In this document: positions 13,560 to 26,139 of the stretch, piece by piece
How the letters are laid out: the number at the start of each line of letters is the position of its first letter
Position numbering within the stretch: the first letter of the stretch is position 1
Source: Paguma larvata
Lineage: Eukaryota > Chordata > Mammalia > Carnivora > Viverridae
Length of the DNA: 64,000 bases
Direction of reading: 5' to 3'
Assembly (NCBI GenBank): GCA_030068075.1
Contig: CM057826.1
Span: 70,405,312-70,469,311 of the forward strand
The notes under the pieces: generated by a model
What the model was told of the DNA's origin: nothing
The model's database searches: none
Seen by the model: the letters and a program-made list of their open reading frames with translations, nothing else
Position numbers and translations under genes: made by a program

Positions 13560-16135
13560 ATCAATATACTAAAATTGATTCACTTAAGGTGTACAGTTTA
13601 TTGGTTTAGCATGTTCACAGAGTTGTGAAACCATCATCAAAATTTAATTTCAGACAGTCTTCATTACTCCATAATAAAACACTCTACATATTCGGGGCCA
13701 CCTCCTCACCCTAAGTAAATACAAATCTACTTTCTGCCTCTATAGATGTGCCTATTTGGATATCATATAAATGGAAACATGAATAAGTAATTTTCTGTTA
13801 CTTGTTTCCTTTACTTATATTTTTCAAGTTCAGCCTATTCAGCTTCAGCCATGTTGTGCCAGGTACCAAGGGTTCCTTGTTAATAACCAAATAATATTAC
13901 ATTGCATAAATATGTATTTTGTTAATTTATTCATGAATTGATGGAGATTTGGGTTGTCTTCTCTGTTTCTTAATTAAGAATAATGCTGCTCTGATCTTTT
14001 GTGTTTAAAATTTTTTGAACCCCTGTTTTCAATTCTTTTGAGTACATATCTAGGACCAGAACTGCTGTATCATATGAGGAACCACCGAAACTGTTTTTCA
14101 GAGCAACGTTTTATATTCTCATTATTAATGTATCAATGTTCCATTTTCTCCATATCACTTGCTACACATTTTATTGCCCATCTTTTTTTTTTTTTATTAC
14201 AGCCTATCTAGTGGTTATAAAATGGTATCTGATGGCTTTGATTTGCATTTATCTAATGATACTGACCATTTTTCATGTCCTCATTGGCCATTTGCTTATC
14301 TACTTGGGATAAATGTCTATTTAAATGTGTTAGGTACTTTTTAACTGGGATATTTATTATTGAATTGTTTGAATTCTTTTTTTTTAATTTATTTTGAGAA
14401 AGAGAGTAAGTGCAGAAGAGGCAGAGAGAGAGGATGAGAGAGAGAATTCCAAGCAGGCTCCACACTGTCCCCATAGAACCCAACATAGGGCTTGATCCCA
14501 TGAACCAGGAGATCATGACCTGAGCTGAAATCAAGAGTTGAATGCTTAACCAACAGCTACTCAGGAGACAGGAGCCCCAAGAATTCTTTACATATTCTGG
14601 ATAAAAGTGTTTTATTCATTATAAGATTTGCAAATGCTTTCTCTGATATTATAGATGGACTTTCACTTTCTTGATGGTATGGTTAGAAGCACAAAAGTTT
14701 TTAATTTTGATAAAGTACAATTATCTATTTTTTTCTCTGTCATATGTACATTTGATATCATATCTAAAACTACTGTTCAATGCAAGTTCACGAAGTTACT
14801 CGTGTTTTCTTCTAAGAATTTAGAGATTTAGTTCTTATATTTGAACCTATAATCTATTTTGGATTAATCTTTGTGTATGGTATAAGGAAGAAGTCCATTT
14901 CATTTATTCTCTCATGTGGCTATCAGCTGTCCCAGCATCATTTGTTGAAAAAATTATTACATCCCAATGAATTGTCTTGAAACCCATGTCACAGTCAACT
15001 AACTTCACATGTGAACGTTTCTTTGTGGCCTGTCAATTCTACCCATTTGATCTAGTGTCTACCCTTATGCCAATACTACACAGTCTTCATTACTCTATCT
15101 TTGTAGTAAGTTTTGAAATTGAGAAGGGTTAGTCGACCAAATGGTTCCTTTGTCTTAGGGACTAGATTTAGCTTATAGACTCCTAGTATTTCATGTAAAT
15201 TTCAGGATATTGGTTTTCAAATTTCATGAAACAAACAAAAATACAAACAGGCAGCTAAAACTTTTCCAGTTAAGTACGATATTCACTATAGGTTTTTAAC
15301 AGATGAAATTTTTCAGGCTAGGGAAGTTCCCTTATATTCCTAGTCTGTTGTTTATTTATTTTTTATCATAAATGGAAGCTGTCCATTTCTCCAAATGTTT
15401 TTTCTCCATCTAAAGACATGATCATGAATTTTTTTCTCCTTTGTTTTGTTAATATGGTCTATCATACTTATTGATTTATAGATACAAAACTTGCATGCCT
15501 GTGATAGATTCTCCCTGTTTATGGTGTATATTTTTCATGCATTTCTAGACTTAATATGTTTGTATGATGTAAAATTTTTTGCACCTATATTTCAAAGTGA
15601 TATTGGTCTGAAGTTTTCTTTTCTTGTGATGTCTTTGTTTGGCTTTTATATCAGGGCAATATTTGCCTAATAGAATGATTTAAGATGGGTTTCCTCATCT
15701 TCTATTTTTGGAAGAGTTTCTGAAAGATTGGTATTGATTATCATGCAAAAATTAAATGAAATTTAACACTAAAGTTATTTGCACTTGGACTCTTTGTGAA
15801 AGGTTTTTGATTACTATTTAGATTTTCTAAATCTTCCCTAAACACAGTTTGTTTCTGGGAATGTATCAATTTCATCTAAATTATTTAATTCATTGTTTAT
15901 ACTATTGACATATAGTTTTTTTATCTTAATGTAAGCTTGAAAATTCTTACATTCCTGATTTGAGTAATTTGAGTATTCTTTTATTTATGTTGTTAAGTGT
16001 AGTTACAGGTTTGTCCACTAATCAATTATATTAAAAAACCAACTTTTAATTTTGTTAATTTTCTCTATTATTTTATTATTCCCTATTTCATTAATTTTTG
16101 CTCTATTCTTTATTATTTCTAAAAATATTCTTCAC
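13560..16135 (-). mobile_element. Ancient L1M relic (antisense), ORF2 and 3' UTR
   Basis: The + strand reads as the reverse complement of an old L1. It starts with 3'-UTR-like sequence (ACAGAGTTGTGAAACCATCATC, CTTTCTGCCTCTATAGATG). Next come the complement of the C-terminal ORF2 region (TGGTATCTGATGGCTTTGATTTGC), the middle (CCCAGCATCATTTGTTGAAAA) and the reverse-transcriptase region (AGGGAAGTTCCCTTATATTCCTAG, TGATATTGGTCTGAAGTTTTC). Stops and indels are scattered throughout, so it is dead. It was later split by the SINE at 14380-14580. It ends where the LTR-like repeats begin. Confidence 0.8.
14380..14580 (-). mobile_element. CAN-SINE nested in the ancient L1
   Basis: Reverse orientation: T-rich left end (complement of the A tail), GA-rich tract, CCAAGCAGGCTCC, ATCATGACCTGAGCTGAAATC and a right end GGAGCCCC that is the complement of the head. 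The 9-bp TSD GAATTCTTT lies at 14371-14379 and 14581-14589 and joins the two halves of the host L1. The nesting proves the SINE is younger than that L1. Confidence 0.93.
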
Positions 16136-16149
16136 CCAATTTGATATGG

Positions 16150-16640
16150 TGGGACCAATTCCAAATCTAGGCGTGAGGGGTTCACCATATCAACAAGCAA
16201 CTCAGCTCTGACACTATCTACCTGGAGACAGCATCAGATTCCACAGGTTAAGGGTTGAGTCCTAAAGCCCGGCCCACTCTCCACTTCAGATGCCAGGCAC
16301 AAGCCCAGGTTTTCACCTATACTTTGATCAAGTGGCTATAGATTGGAGGTTCCAGGGAACCCTTCTTGGGTTGGATGAATTTGATAGAGAGGCTCACAGA
16401 ACTCAGAAGAACAATTTAGTTACTAGGTCACTGGTTTATTATAAAAGGATGTAACTCAGGAACAGCCAGATGGAAGAGATGCATAGAGAGAGCAAGGCAA
16501 AAGGGCACAGAGCTTCTGTGTTCCTTTGAGCATGTCACTCTCCCCAAATTCTCATTCCCTGCCTCTCTATCCTTTCTCTTCTCAAACCACATGTTTACAA
16601 GAGCCAGGGCTGATCTAGCAAATGCCACTTCTCAGACACC
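16150..16640 (-). repeat. LTR-like repeat, copy 1 of a tandem pair (antisense)
   Basis: This segment matches 16690-17040 at an offset of about 545 bp. Shared landmarks are CAACAAGCAA, GACAGCATCAGATTCCA, CAGATGCCA, GAGGTTCCA, CCCTTCTTGGGTT, GCTCACAG and ACTGGTTTATTATAAAA. On the minus strand the last landmark contains AATAAA followed by a short R/U5-like stretch, which suggests an endogenous-retrovirus LTR of an old ERVL/MaLR-like group. The family is not certain. No coding sequence lies between the copies. Confidence 0.6.
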
Positions 16641-16659
16641 AACTAAAAAAGTATTCCGA

Positions 16660-17100
16660 GACCCAATTCTCAATGTGGTGGTGGTTGGGTTCCCCACACC
16701 AACAAGCAATACTCCAAAAGCCAGCTGAGTGTCATACAATTGAACTCAATTCTAACACTATCTACCCAGAGATAGCATCAGATTCCATAGATTATGGGAT
16801 TTGTGTTACAAAACGTCCAAAACACCTCCCTATTCAGATGCCAACTGCAAGTCCAGGTTATTACCTATATTTCTGACTGACTGTAAATCAGAGGTTCCAA
16901 AAGTTCCCTTCTTGGGTTCAATTAATTTGCTAGAGCAGCTCACAGTATTCAGAGAAATATTTTACTTACCACATTACTGGTTTATTATAAAAAGATAGAG
17001 CTCAGAAACAGCCAGATGAAGGAGGAACATAGGGCATGGTATGGAGAAAGGTTGGGAGTTTCCTTACGATCCCCAGTCATTTTCTTTGGGCACTTTGAAT
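16660..17100 (-). repeat. LTR-like repeat, copy 2 of the tandem pair (antisense)
   Basis: Direct repeat of the preceding copy, with the same landmarks in the same order and orientation and perhaps 75-80% identical by eye. It keeps CCCCACACCAACAAGCAATACTCC at its left end, a block that is degraded in copy 1. The right end is indistinct. The two copies may be two insertions, a tandem duplication, or a pair of LTRs whose interior has been lost. Confidence 0.6.
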
Positions 17101-17237
17101 ATGTCATGTCACTGCCTTCAGGCTTCCATGGCATCTGAAGAAAAGTGCTGTTAATTCTGGAGGATTCCTTGTATGTGATTTTTCTCTTGTTGCTCTCCAG
17201 ATGCGCTCTTAACCATGGTTTATGCTTACTGTGGATC

Positions 17238-20110
17238 TCTCTTTTTAAAGACTTTGTTCTTAATATTTCTCAGAGCAGATTCAGGTTCAGAGCAAAACTG
17301 AGAGGAAGATACAAAGATTTCCCAAATACCCCTGATCCTGACATATCATAATCACCCAAAGTCCTTAGTTTACCCTAGGATTCACCCTTCATGTTTGTTG
17401 TATATTCTGTGAGTTTGGTTAAATGTATAATGACATGTATCATTTAGTATCATAGACAGTATTTTCATTCCTCTAAAAATGTTCTGTGTTCTGTCTGTTC
17501 ATCCCGCCGGTACCACCAGCCCTGGAATCCACTGATCTTTTTATTGTCTCCATAGTTCTGCCTGTTCTAGAACATCATAGAGCTGAAATCGCACAGCATG
17601 TAGCCTTTTCAGATTGGCTCTCATTTGGTAATAAAAATCTTTGATTTTCTGTAGTCTGAAAATAACATCTTTAGTTTTAGTTGTTTGGGCATTCTCCATC
17701 TTGAAGTTTTTCTGAGCTTAATGGATCTTGCTCTGGCTCTTTTTCTTCACTCTTAGGTTTTTGAAGATTTTATTAATATATTTTCCACCTCAGTGATTCT
17801 TTCCTCAGCTAAGTCCAGTCTACTTATAAGCCCATCAAAGGGATTTTAAATTTCTGTTATAATGTTTTCATCTCTAGAATCCCTTTCTGGTGATTTCTTT
17901 GGATCTCCATCTTTCTGCTTACATCGTCCCTGTCTTCTCGTATGCTCTCTACTTTATTCAAAAGAATCCTCAACATGTTGATTACCTTTATTTTTAAATT
18001 CCTAGTCTGATAATTCCAACATCATTGCCATGTCTGGTTCTGATGCTTACCTTGTCTATTCAAGTTCTGCATTTTTCCCTTTTGGTATGCCGTACACTTT
18101 TTGTTGCTTGCTATGGTGGGTACAGCTGTACTGGGTATAAGGAACTATTGTAATAAGGCTTTATAAGGCAGTGGTGAGGTGTAATAGGAGAGGAAGTGTC
18201 CTGTGGTCCTATGATTAGGTCTCAGTCTTTTAGTGAACCTATACCTCTGGACTATGAACTTCACAAGTGTTTGTAAGTTTTTCTTTCTTCCTTTAAGTGG
18301 CACAGGATGGCTAGAGTGGGCTGGAGTTGAGCATTTTTTTTTCCCTTGGTCATTTTGGCTCTGAAGATACTCCTAACATGTTAGGCTCTGATTAACTGTT
18401 TCCCCTGAGGGCAGGCCTTGTTATGAAAAATATACCAGAATATTTCAAAATGATTCCTTTCCCCCTCTCCCTGATGGAAGCAGGAAGGAAGTTTTCTTCC
18501 ATTTTTACTATGGGAATCATCAAATTCTTGGAAGTAAAACTCACAACATTGTGGGGGTCCCTCAGGATATTTTGACTCAAATTTCTACACACTGATCCTC
18601 CAGCATGTCATGAAGAGCAGTCCAGGCTTTCCTACCCTGGCTCTGGTTCCTCTGTTGGTTTCTGCTGCTGAGTCTCTGCTTCAGTAAACCATAACACCCT
18701 GGATGGGCCATTCTGTCTTCTCAGTCTTGGGTCAGTGTCCTCCTCTCTCTTGTAGATCAAAGAAGAGTTAATTTTTCAGTCCGTTTAGTTTTTTATTTAT
18801 TAGGATGGAGTGGCAACTTCTAAACTCTACATGAGGAATTGAAACCAAAGTCATTGAGATTTCTTTGAATTTATCCCACTTGAAGTTAGCTGAGCATCTA
18901 TAGAGATTAATATTTTCATCAAATTTGGGACATTGCATCCATTATTTCTTCAAACATTCTCCCAGTTCCATTTTCTTTTCTTTTTCCTGTCCTTCTGGGA
19001 CTCTGTATATATATATATATATATAGGGGTTTTTTGGTACATTTAATGAAATTCACAAGTCTCTAAGATTATGTAATTTTTCTTTAGATTTCTTAATTCT
19101 GATCTTTAAACTGATTAATCTCAGTTGATCTATATTCAAGTTTGTTTATTCTTTTATCTCATAGTTTGGATCTGTTCTAGTACTCTCATTCTAACAAATT
19201 TTTGGTTACTGTATTTTTTAACTCCAGATTTTATAGTTTTTAAAATATTTTTATATCTTTATTTATATTCTATTCCATAATAGATTACTGCCATACTTTA
19301 ATTATTTATACGTTATCCTTTAGTCACTTGAACAAATTTATATTAGCTCTCTTATGGCCTCTATGCCCCCCTCTAGGACACAATTTCTATGACTGGTTTT
19401 ATTTTTAAATTTTTCAATATTTATTCATCTTGAGAGAGAGAGAGAGTGTGAGTGGATGAGGGGAAGAGAGAGAGGGAGACAAAGAATCTGAAGGAGAATC
19501 TAGGCTCTGAGCTTTCAGCACAGAGCCTAACACGGGGCTCGAACTTGTGAAATAATTATCTGAGCTAAGTTGGATGCTTAACCAACTGAGCCATCCATGC
19601 TCCCCTGACATGTTTCATTTTATGTGTATGTGTACTTAACTCTTTCTGTGTGTTTTATAATTTTTGTTAAAACTTGGAAATTTTAGATAACATTATGTGA
19701 CAACTGTGGGTATCATATACTCCCTCCCCCTTTGACCAGACTTTATTGTTTTTCTTGTTATTGTTTTTGTTCTTGTTAGAGCTATTTGGTTATTTAGTGA
19801 CTTTTCTGGACTGATGCTATAAGGTAAATTTCCTCTAGTATATGACCAATGAGCTTTCTACTTAAATATTTTATTGTCAGCCAATGATTAGTCACAAGAT
19901 TTCCTTAAATGACCAATAGGACTTATTTTCTTTACTGAGGAACCCTATGTGTTTATTGGGGATAACTTCAATACTTAAGATTATAAGTCTGCCTCAAAGT
20001 GAGGAAGTAGGGAGTGACTGAGGCTCTCTAAATCACTTTTTCTGGACAGGTGTACAACCATGTACTTGTATACAGTCTTCAAATTCCCATAAATATTTCA
20101 GAGCAATTCT
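17238..20110 (-). mobile_element. Ancient L1M 3' region relic(s), antisense
   Basis: GCAGATTCAGGTTCAGAGCAAAACTGAGAGGAAG, AATCACCCAAAGTCCTTAGTTTACC and CACTGATCTTTTTATTGTCTCCATAGTT match my memory of antisense L1M 3' UTRs. Further right, CAAACATTCTCCCAGTTCC, TTCTGGGACTC, GATAATTCCAACATCATTGCC and AAAACTTGGAAATTTTAGATAA are also typical of antisense L1 3' UTRs. Some of these blocks may come from two overlapping copies. A SINE interrupts it at 19406-19605. Confidence 0.6.
19406..19605 (-). mobile_element. CAN-SINE (antisense)
   Basis: T-rich left end, (GA)n tract, CTCTGAGCTTTCAGCACAGAGCC, ATCTGAGCTAAGTTGGATGCTTAACC and a right end with CATGCTCCCC, the complement of a diverged head. The flanks TGACTGGTTTTATTTT (19390-19405) and TGACATGTTTCATTTT (19606-19621) look like a decayed TSD with three mismatches. 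Confidence 0.9.
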
Positions 20111-20644
20111 AAGCTTCCTATGTACATCTCATTACCCAGATATTATTTTAAGTTGTGTCAGGGCATTTGTGTGTCCCATATGTATTGCAGCTTCAGGCAG
20201 TTGTAATGTTAAATGTGAAATGTCCCAAATTTTTTGTTACAAATACCCTGGGGAAAGGGATTTTTCTTGCAGAACAAACTCTTCCAGTTCAAATAGTAAT
20301 AATATTCTGCAAATGGGGATTTTATAGTGTTTAAATGTGTGAGTGTTTAATGCTATAAGGATAGGCCTTTATGAGGAATTTCAACCCTTTTCATTGATTG
20401 CATGGCACTGGCTTTCAAAACTATCATGGAGGTGGAAAGACTAGAACACACGTATTAAGAGTATGGTAAGTGAAAAGGTCACAAAGCCTCTGTTGTTAGC
20501 AAAGGCTTAGTAGTCTTTCTTGAATTTACACTACTGAGATCATTGAAAACCTTTAGTTATTGTTTCATTTTGGAAAAGTTTAACAGTTTTCTATCTAAAG
20601 TTAAACACTATATCTATGAAGTAGAAAAGAAAACTTAGAAGTAG

Positions 20645-22015
20645 CCTCACAAGAAATATGGCCAACCCATTCATGATACAGATGCAAACATAATTCAATG
20701 GAATAAAGATAATCTTTTCAACAAATATCATTGCAATGATTAGTTATCTGTAGGCAAAACAATAAACCTCGACTAAAATTTCACATTAAAAAAATTAAAA
20801 TGTAATATTGACTGAATGTAAGACTTAAAACTGTAAATTTAAAATCTTCAGGTCTAGAGCAAGGAAAGAGTCTGAAATTAGGCACCAAAAGCATAATTCA
20901 TAAAAGAGAGAAAAAAAGAAATTTGGCTTCATCAAAATCAAAAACTTTTGATTTGCAAAAGACTCTGTAAGAGGATAAAACAAGATGTAATCTCAGAGAA
21001 ATTACTGGTAAATCATATATCTGACAAAACACTTCTACCCCAAATATATAAATCTCAAAGTTTAACAGATAAACAAACCCAAAGAAAGCATACAGAGGGC
21101 ATATGAGGACATGGAAAGATATTCAACATCACTAGCTACGAGAGACCTACAAATTAAGATTACAATGAGAAATCACTACATGCTAATTGTAACAGTAGAG
21201 AGAAAGATAAGGAAGAAAGGTGGAAATAAATGTGATAATACTAAATGGAGAGAAGGTATGAAAAACCGGATTTCTCATATACCTCTCATACATTGTTGGG
21301 GGGAATATAAAATGGTACAGCAACTCTGAGAAAAAGAGCTTGATAGTTTTGTAAGCAAAGAAACATACATTTACCATATTATCCTGCATTTTACTTTTGG
21401 GCATTTATACCCGAGAAATGAAAAACATGTGCACACAACAAGTTGTGCACAAGTGCTTATAACAGCTTTATTTGTAAAAGCCTAAAAACAGGAAACAACC
21501 AAAATATCCTCCGATAGATGAGTTTTAAACTGTGTTCCATCCATATCATGGAAAAAGAATGACTTAATCGATGTGCACAATAACTTACATAGAACTCAAA
21601 GAAAACGTGCTGAATGAAAAAGCCAATCTTAAACCCTGTATGATTCTGCTTATATAGTATTACTTGAAAGAAAAAATTATAAAGATAGGAAAGAGATGAG
21701 TGGATTTCAAAGGTTGGAATGTTGAGGAAAAGGGAAGTTATATCTGTAAATAGGTGGCAGGAGGGAGATCTTTGGTTGATGGAGAATGGTTCTCTGCCTT
21801 GACAGTGGTTGCAGTTCCACAAATCTACACATGCATCAAAATGACGCAAGACTATAAAACACACTGTTCCCCAAAAAAGTCCTGGTTTAGATATTGTAAC
21901 TATAACTAAGATGGGGAAAAATAAACAAAACTGGGATAGGTGTATACAGGACCTCTCCATACTACTTTTGAAAATTCCTGTGAATTTATAAAAATTTTTC
22001 TCTAAAAGAAAAAAA
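20645..22015 (+). mobile_element. Ancient L1M relic (sense), ORF2 C-terminus and 3' UTR
   Basis: The sequence follows an L1 ORF2 3' half on the + strand: CAATGGAATAAAGATAATCTTTTCAACAAATATCATTG, then TCATCAAAATCAAAAACTTTTG, ATTCAACATCACTAGCTA, CATACATTGTTGGGGGGAATATAAAATGG and TTACCATATTATCCTGCATTTTACTTTTGGG. A 3' UTR with GACAGTGGTTGCAGTTCCACA follows, ending in an A-rich run near 22010. Frames are broken. The 167-aa frame on the opposite strand (21457-21960) is only the antisense shadow. Confidence 0.78.
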
Positions 22016-22436
22016 AAAAGATAATGGTTATATAATTCCTTGTTGAGATTCTGAATCTAAGACAGTTTGCAAACCTGGAAATCGTTGACTGAAAAGTCCT
22101 CAAACACAATGGCAAGTATACATAGTAATGATTCTCCCAGTATACCCCAAATGGGACTATTAACTATTTATTCTAATAACATTTGGGAAAAAGGAATCCA
22201 CATATTTTCAGGAATGTTTGATATGGGTTTCTGGGTGATATTGATACCAAGAGACCTGAACCGTCATCACCAAACCTCCATTAAAGAGTAATAGTATGGG
22301 AACAAGGTAATAATTGGGGTTGTGGCTCAGATCTGGCTCATATTAGATATGTGGGCATACAGAGTGGGTATTTTCCTAGTCACAAAATGTATAAATATCT
22401 AATTTATACACTTGTCCAAATGTATAACTGGATTTA

Positions 22437-22469
<33 letters not shown>

Positions 22470-22585
22470 TTCACAAACACATATATATATATATATATAC
22501 ACAAACTGTATATGTGTTTGTGCATATACATATACATGTGAATATATATACACACACACACATACACAGAGAGAGAGAGAAAGAG
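22437..22585. repeat. Compound (TA)n/(CA)n/(GA)n microsatellite
   Basis: Blocks of TATATA, CACACA and GAGAGA alternate over about 150 bp. Several overlapping low-complexity frames on both strands arise from it and are not genes. Confidence 0.93.
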
Positions 22586-24676
22586 AGAGAGATGGGGGGC
22601 CATGGTTAAGAACTTTCATTATAGGGAAAACCAGTTGGAAAACTCTGAAATGAAAATTCCCTCTGTATGGCCAACATAGAAAATAAAAAGCAATATAAAA
22701 TTGGGGGGCAAAAATTAGTTCTCCCCATAAAGATCTAAACGATACAGGAACAGTGATCCCTGCCTTTTAATTTATGTATGCGCTCCCTGCAAAAAACAAA
22801 TAAATCTGGACAATGGAAATGGACTATGGAAAAATCAACAAAAGTGTAACACAGATTGCAGCTGTTCTCATTTTGGTATCTTTGCTAGAGCAGAATTGAC
22901 ATGACTTCAGATCCAAGGTATGAAGCTACTGATCTGGAAAATGCCTGATTTCCGACTTTATCAGAAAGGAGGATCAAAAACATTTCACATGCATTTGGAA
23001 TGGAACATATCATGTATTTACAGTCTTGCCACTGGACTCTCTCACTCTTCCCAAATACATATTCTAAAGAGTTTGGGATCTGCCTGGCATCCTCCAGAAT
23101 ATCACCCTAAGCCATCATATTCATGGCTATCCCAATTCCACAGGATAAGCAAGAAGTGACTAACATTCTTGAATACTTCATAAAACATATAATTCTCAGG
23201 AGCGAGAGGTAAATCTTAGAAAGTTCCAGATATCTGCAAACATCAAGTGATTACGTAGCGGTCTGCGAGTCTAGGTATGCCAGTTTATCCTCCCCAAATC
23301 AAAGATAAATTGTTCACTTTAACCCTCTCACCACAATGAATAAAGCATAGTATCTGTTAGAACTCTTTGGGTCCTACCTGAGAATACTATTTTAAACCAT
23401 AAACTAGATGATACAGAAGGCTTCCGGGTTTGAGGCTGAGAGAGAAAACTGCTTTCTCACAGTTCCAAACTGCAGAGCAAGCAGCCCAACATCTTGGGTC
23501 ATATGCTCCAGCAAACCCTATGCTTTCAAAGTTTTCAAGTTGGAAAAAGACACCAAGAAATTTTTCTTGCAATCCCCAATGAAAGAATGCATATCCTTGA
23601 AGTTCTGAAAAAAAAATGTGCATTGTCCATAGTAAATAATTATAAACATTTGAAAAAAAAAAAAAAAGCCACTGGCAGGCTGCAAAGACCTAGTAAAGAC
23701 ACAATTACTTACCTTTGTAAACCAAGTAAGCATGCAGCCAGAATTGCCTGTTATGAGCTGATTTCTAACAGATTTACACAATCATGGTCATAAAGTTAGA
23801 CGAGCTCAGCAGCAAGAAATCAAGAGTTAGAAAATGCATCAGGATTCAGGCATGAGCCAGAGGACATAAACAAGCTTCCTGAACAGATATCCCAGACTCC
23901 CATGTCATCTCACACTGTTACCTAGGTGCCTGGCTATTCAATTCATGCCTAAGAATACAAGAGATGGGTCCCTTCTGACCAGTTGATAGGGAGGCCACAG
24001 CCTAAATTTGACTCACTGATGGATGAGGTTAGTGGATGGAAGCCACAAAGGACAGTGGCCACAATATAGGTCCACCAAAGGATGTCTTTGCAAAAAGTGG
24101 TTGGTGGGAAATTCTCTCACCGAACAGAGCTTTAGATGTCGTACAGAGGTATCCTCTTGATGTGGAGGGGATAGTGGCCCGAAGTTAAAAACACACACAC
24201 TCAAGTAGTAAAATGGCTGGCTACCCGCTCAGGTGCCTGGAAGGAGAAATATATGAGAAGAGGAAAGAAATCTGGGGTAGAGACATGTAGATTGACATAT
24301 GAAAATGAACTCTTACAGTGGAAATATTTTCATTGCAAGTTAACAACCATCGGAGAAGACCCACCACAGAAGAGACACTAACTAGCAGAGTAGAAAAAAG
24401 GTTCCAACAGTTGACATCATAAAGTAAACTCTCTGTCATTGGCCACCTCAGTGTTGGCAAAATGGGTGCATGAACAAAGTTGCTATAAGGCCAAGACGGT
24501 GGCTATACAGAAGTCCAAAAGCAAGGTCTCTCACTTGTCAGTGCAGATGCGTCTACAACACATTATCCTTATGATAATATAGGATCCCTTATACATTCAG
24601 TTGCTAATAAACATTTTAACCATGGTCTGTCTAAAATTACCTAATTATTTATAATTTATAATTTTGAGTAGAGACT

Positions 24677-24826
24677 TGTGTGTGTGTGTGTGTGTGTGTG
24701 TATAATTTAACTCTGTTTTATATATATATATATATATATATCTGTTGTGTTTTATATATATAACTCTGTTGTGTCCTGCATACATCATCCAATTGTGTGT
24801 GTGTATGCATGTGTGTGTGTGTGTGA
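24677..24826. repeat. Compound (GT)n/(TA)n microsatellite cluster
   Basis: (GT)n at about 24677-24702, (TA)n at about 24719-24741, a second short TATATA block, and (GT)n again at about 24796-24825. The short phrase AACTCTGTT occurs twice between the blocks, which suggests replication slippage has duplicated part of the cluster. Confidence 0.9.
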
Positions 24827-24945
24827 CGTAAGCATCAGTAGCATTTTACATCATTATGCAATCAATAGTTCATATTTAACATGGAATAAAATATTCCATG
24901 AAGTGTAGCATTGAGGCCTATTGGAAGCACTCAAGATAGTTTTTT

Positions 24946-24981
24946 GTTGTTATTGTTGTTGATGATGATGATGACGACGAT
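24946..24981. repeat. GTT/GAT trinucleotide low-complexity patch
   Basis: GTTGTTATTGTTGTT passes directly into GATGATGATGATGACGACGATG. This is a short imperfect trinucleotide array. Confidence 0.8.
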
Positions 24982-25939
24982 GTATTCATGTGTGCTGACT
25001 TAAAAAGTCATTCCACCCCTGGTATATAGTACATTCAATAAACTCATCAGAACACAAAGGCCTTAAAATAACTACACAGGGTCATGTCGCAAACTGTTTG
25101 GCATGATTATATCAACTGTGAACTCTGTGCCAGTCTTGGCATTTGAATCAACTTCTACAGTGGTTGCTATGGTAAGTAATTGTGAATATTCTTTTTCATA
25201 TTAAATGAAAAGGAAGTTAAATAATATGAAGTACGGAAGTGCATAAAAGTGATTATAGAGATCAAAGCTAATGTTAAAGTTCTGGGGCATAAAAGTAAGG
25301 TTTGAATAGGAATTGATTCACTAGATTTTCACCCAAAGAGTTTTCTGTAATTTACAAAAGAAATTGGCCCACTGTCTAGATAAAATAAACAGACAGCCAA
25401 AAATGAGAAAAGACACCCAATGTATATCTACTCTCTCAAAGCCTCGAAAGAGTCGATCTCACTCATACAACACAGGGTAAGAGGGAGTTGAACCACAGAG
25501 GACTGACTGCCAGGATCACAGTATATGACTGTTTTTAGGAATTATTTCTAGATATAACTCAGATTCTGAAACTCTCTTCATGTAACAAGTATCACCTATA
25601 GTAGGCTTTTCAAGATGGATTGCAACACTCATTTATTAGCCATTATAAACATAGGACCAGTGTGGAGCTTCGGGATTACAAATGTCAAAATCTGTTAGAG
25701 TTGGCTGCTTGCCACCTGTTGCTTAGATATGGGGCCCAGCCATCTTCTAGAATGTATAGAGCCTTCTATTAGCAGTAGCCAATAAAAATAGGCAAAGAGA
25801 AATGGATGACAGAAAGACAATTCAGCAGACAATATAGGGCATGTGAAGAAGAAAATTTTAATTATCTAGGTGAAAAAAAATAACTTTCAAAATCTTTCCT
25901 TTTAAATCAGAAATTCATCAAGAGCCCTTATACTTTCTT

Positions 25940-26135
25940 TTTTAAATTTATTTATTTTTCTTTGAAAGAAAAGACAGCATGAGTGGGAAAAGGGCAGAGA
26001 AAGAAGAATTCCAAACATGTTCTGCACTATCAGCTCAGGGCCAAACATGGGACTTGAACTCACAAACCGTGAAATCATGATGTGAGCTGAAATCAAGAGT
26101 TAGATGCTTAACTCACTGAGCCACTCAGGCGCCCC
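25940..26135 (-). mobile_element. CAN-SINE (antisense)
   Basis: Left T-rich end with TTTATTTATTTTTC, GAGTGGGAAAAGGGCAGAG, TATCAGCTCAGGGCC, GAAATCATGATGTGAGCTGAAATC, GCTTAACTCACTGAGCC, and the right end CACTCAGGCGCCCC, the exact complement of the felid SINE head. A clean TSD was not found. Confidence 0.92.
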
Positions 26136-26139
26136 TCTT

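Larger units (their letters stand above)
22590..25935. other. Intergenic sequence with microsatellites
   Basis: Mostly unique DNA of mixed composition. Frames of up to about 100 codons occur (for example around 23390-23790 and 24010-24460), but they overlap on opposite strands, include a Lys/Phe run made by poly(A) at 23654-23667, and have no recognisable motif. No SINE or L1 is visible before 25940. Confidence 0.5.

Noticed and set aside
21457..21960. 167-codon open frame on the minus strand
   Set aside because: It lies antisense to the ORF2 end and 3' UTR of an old sense-strand L1M and has no recognisable domain. It is a shadow frame in a repeat.
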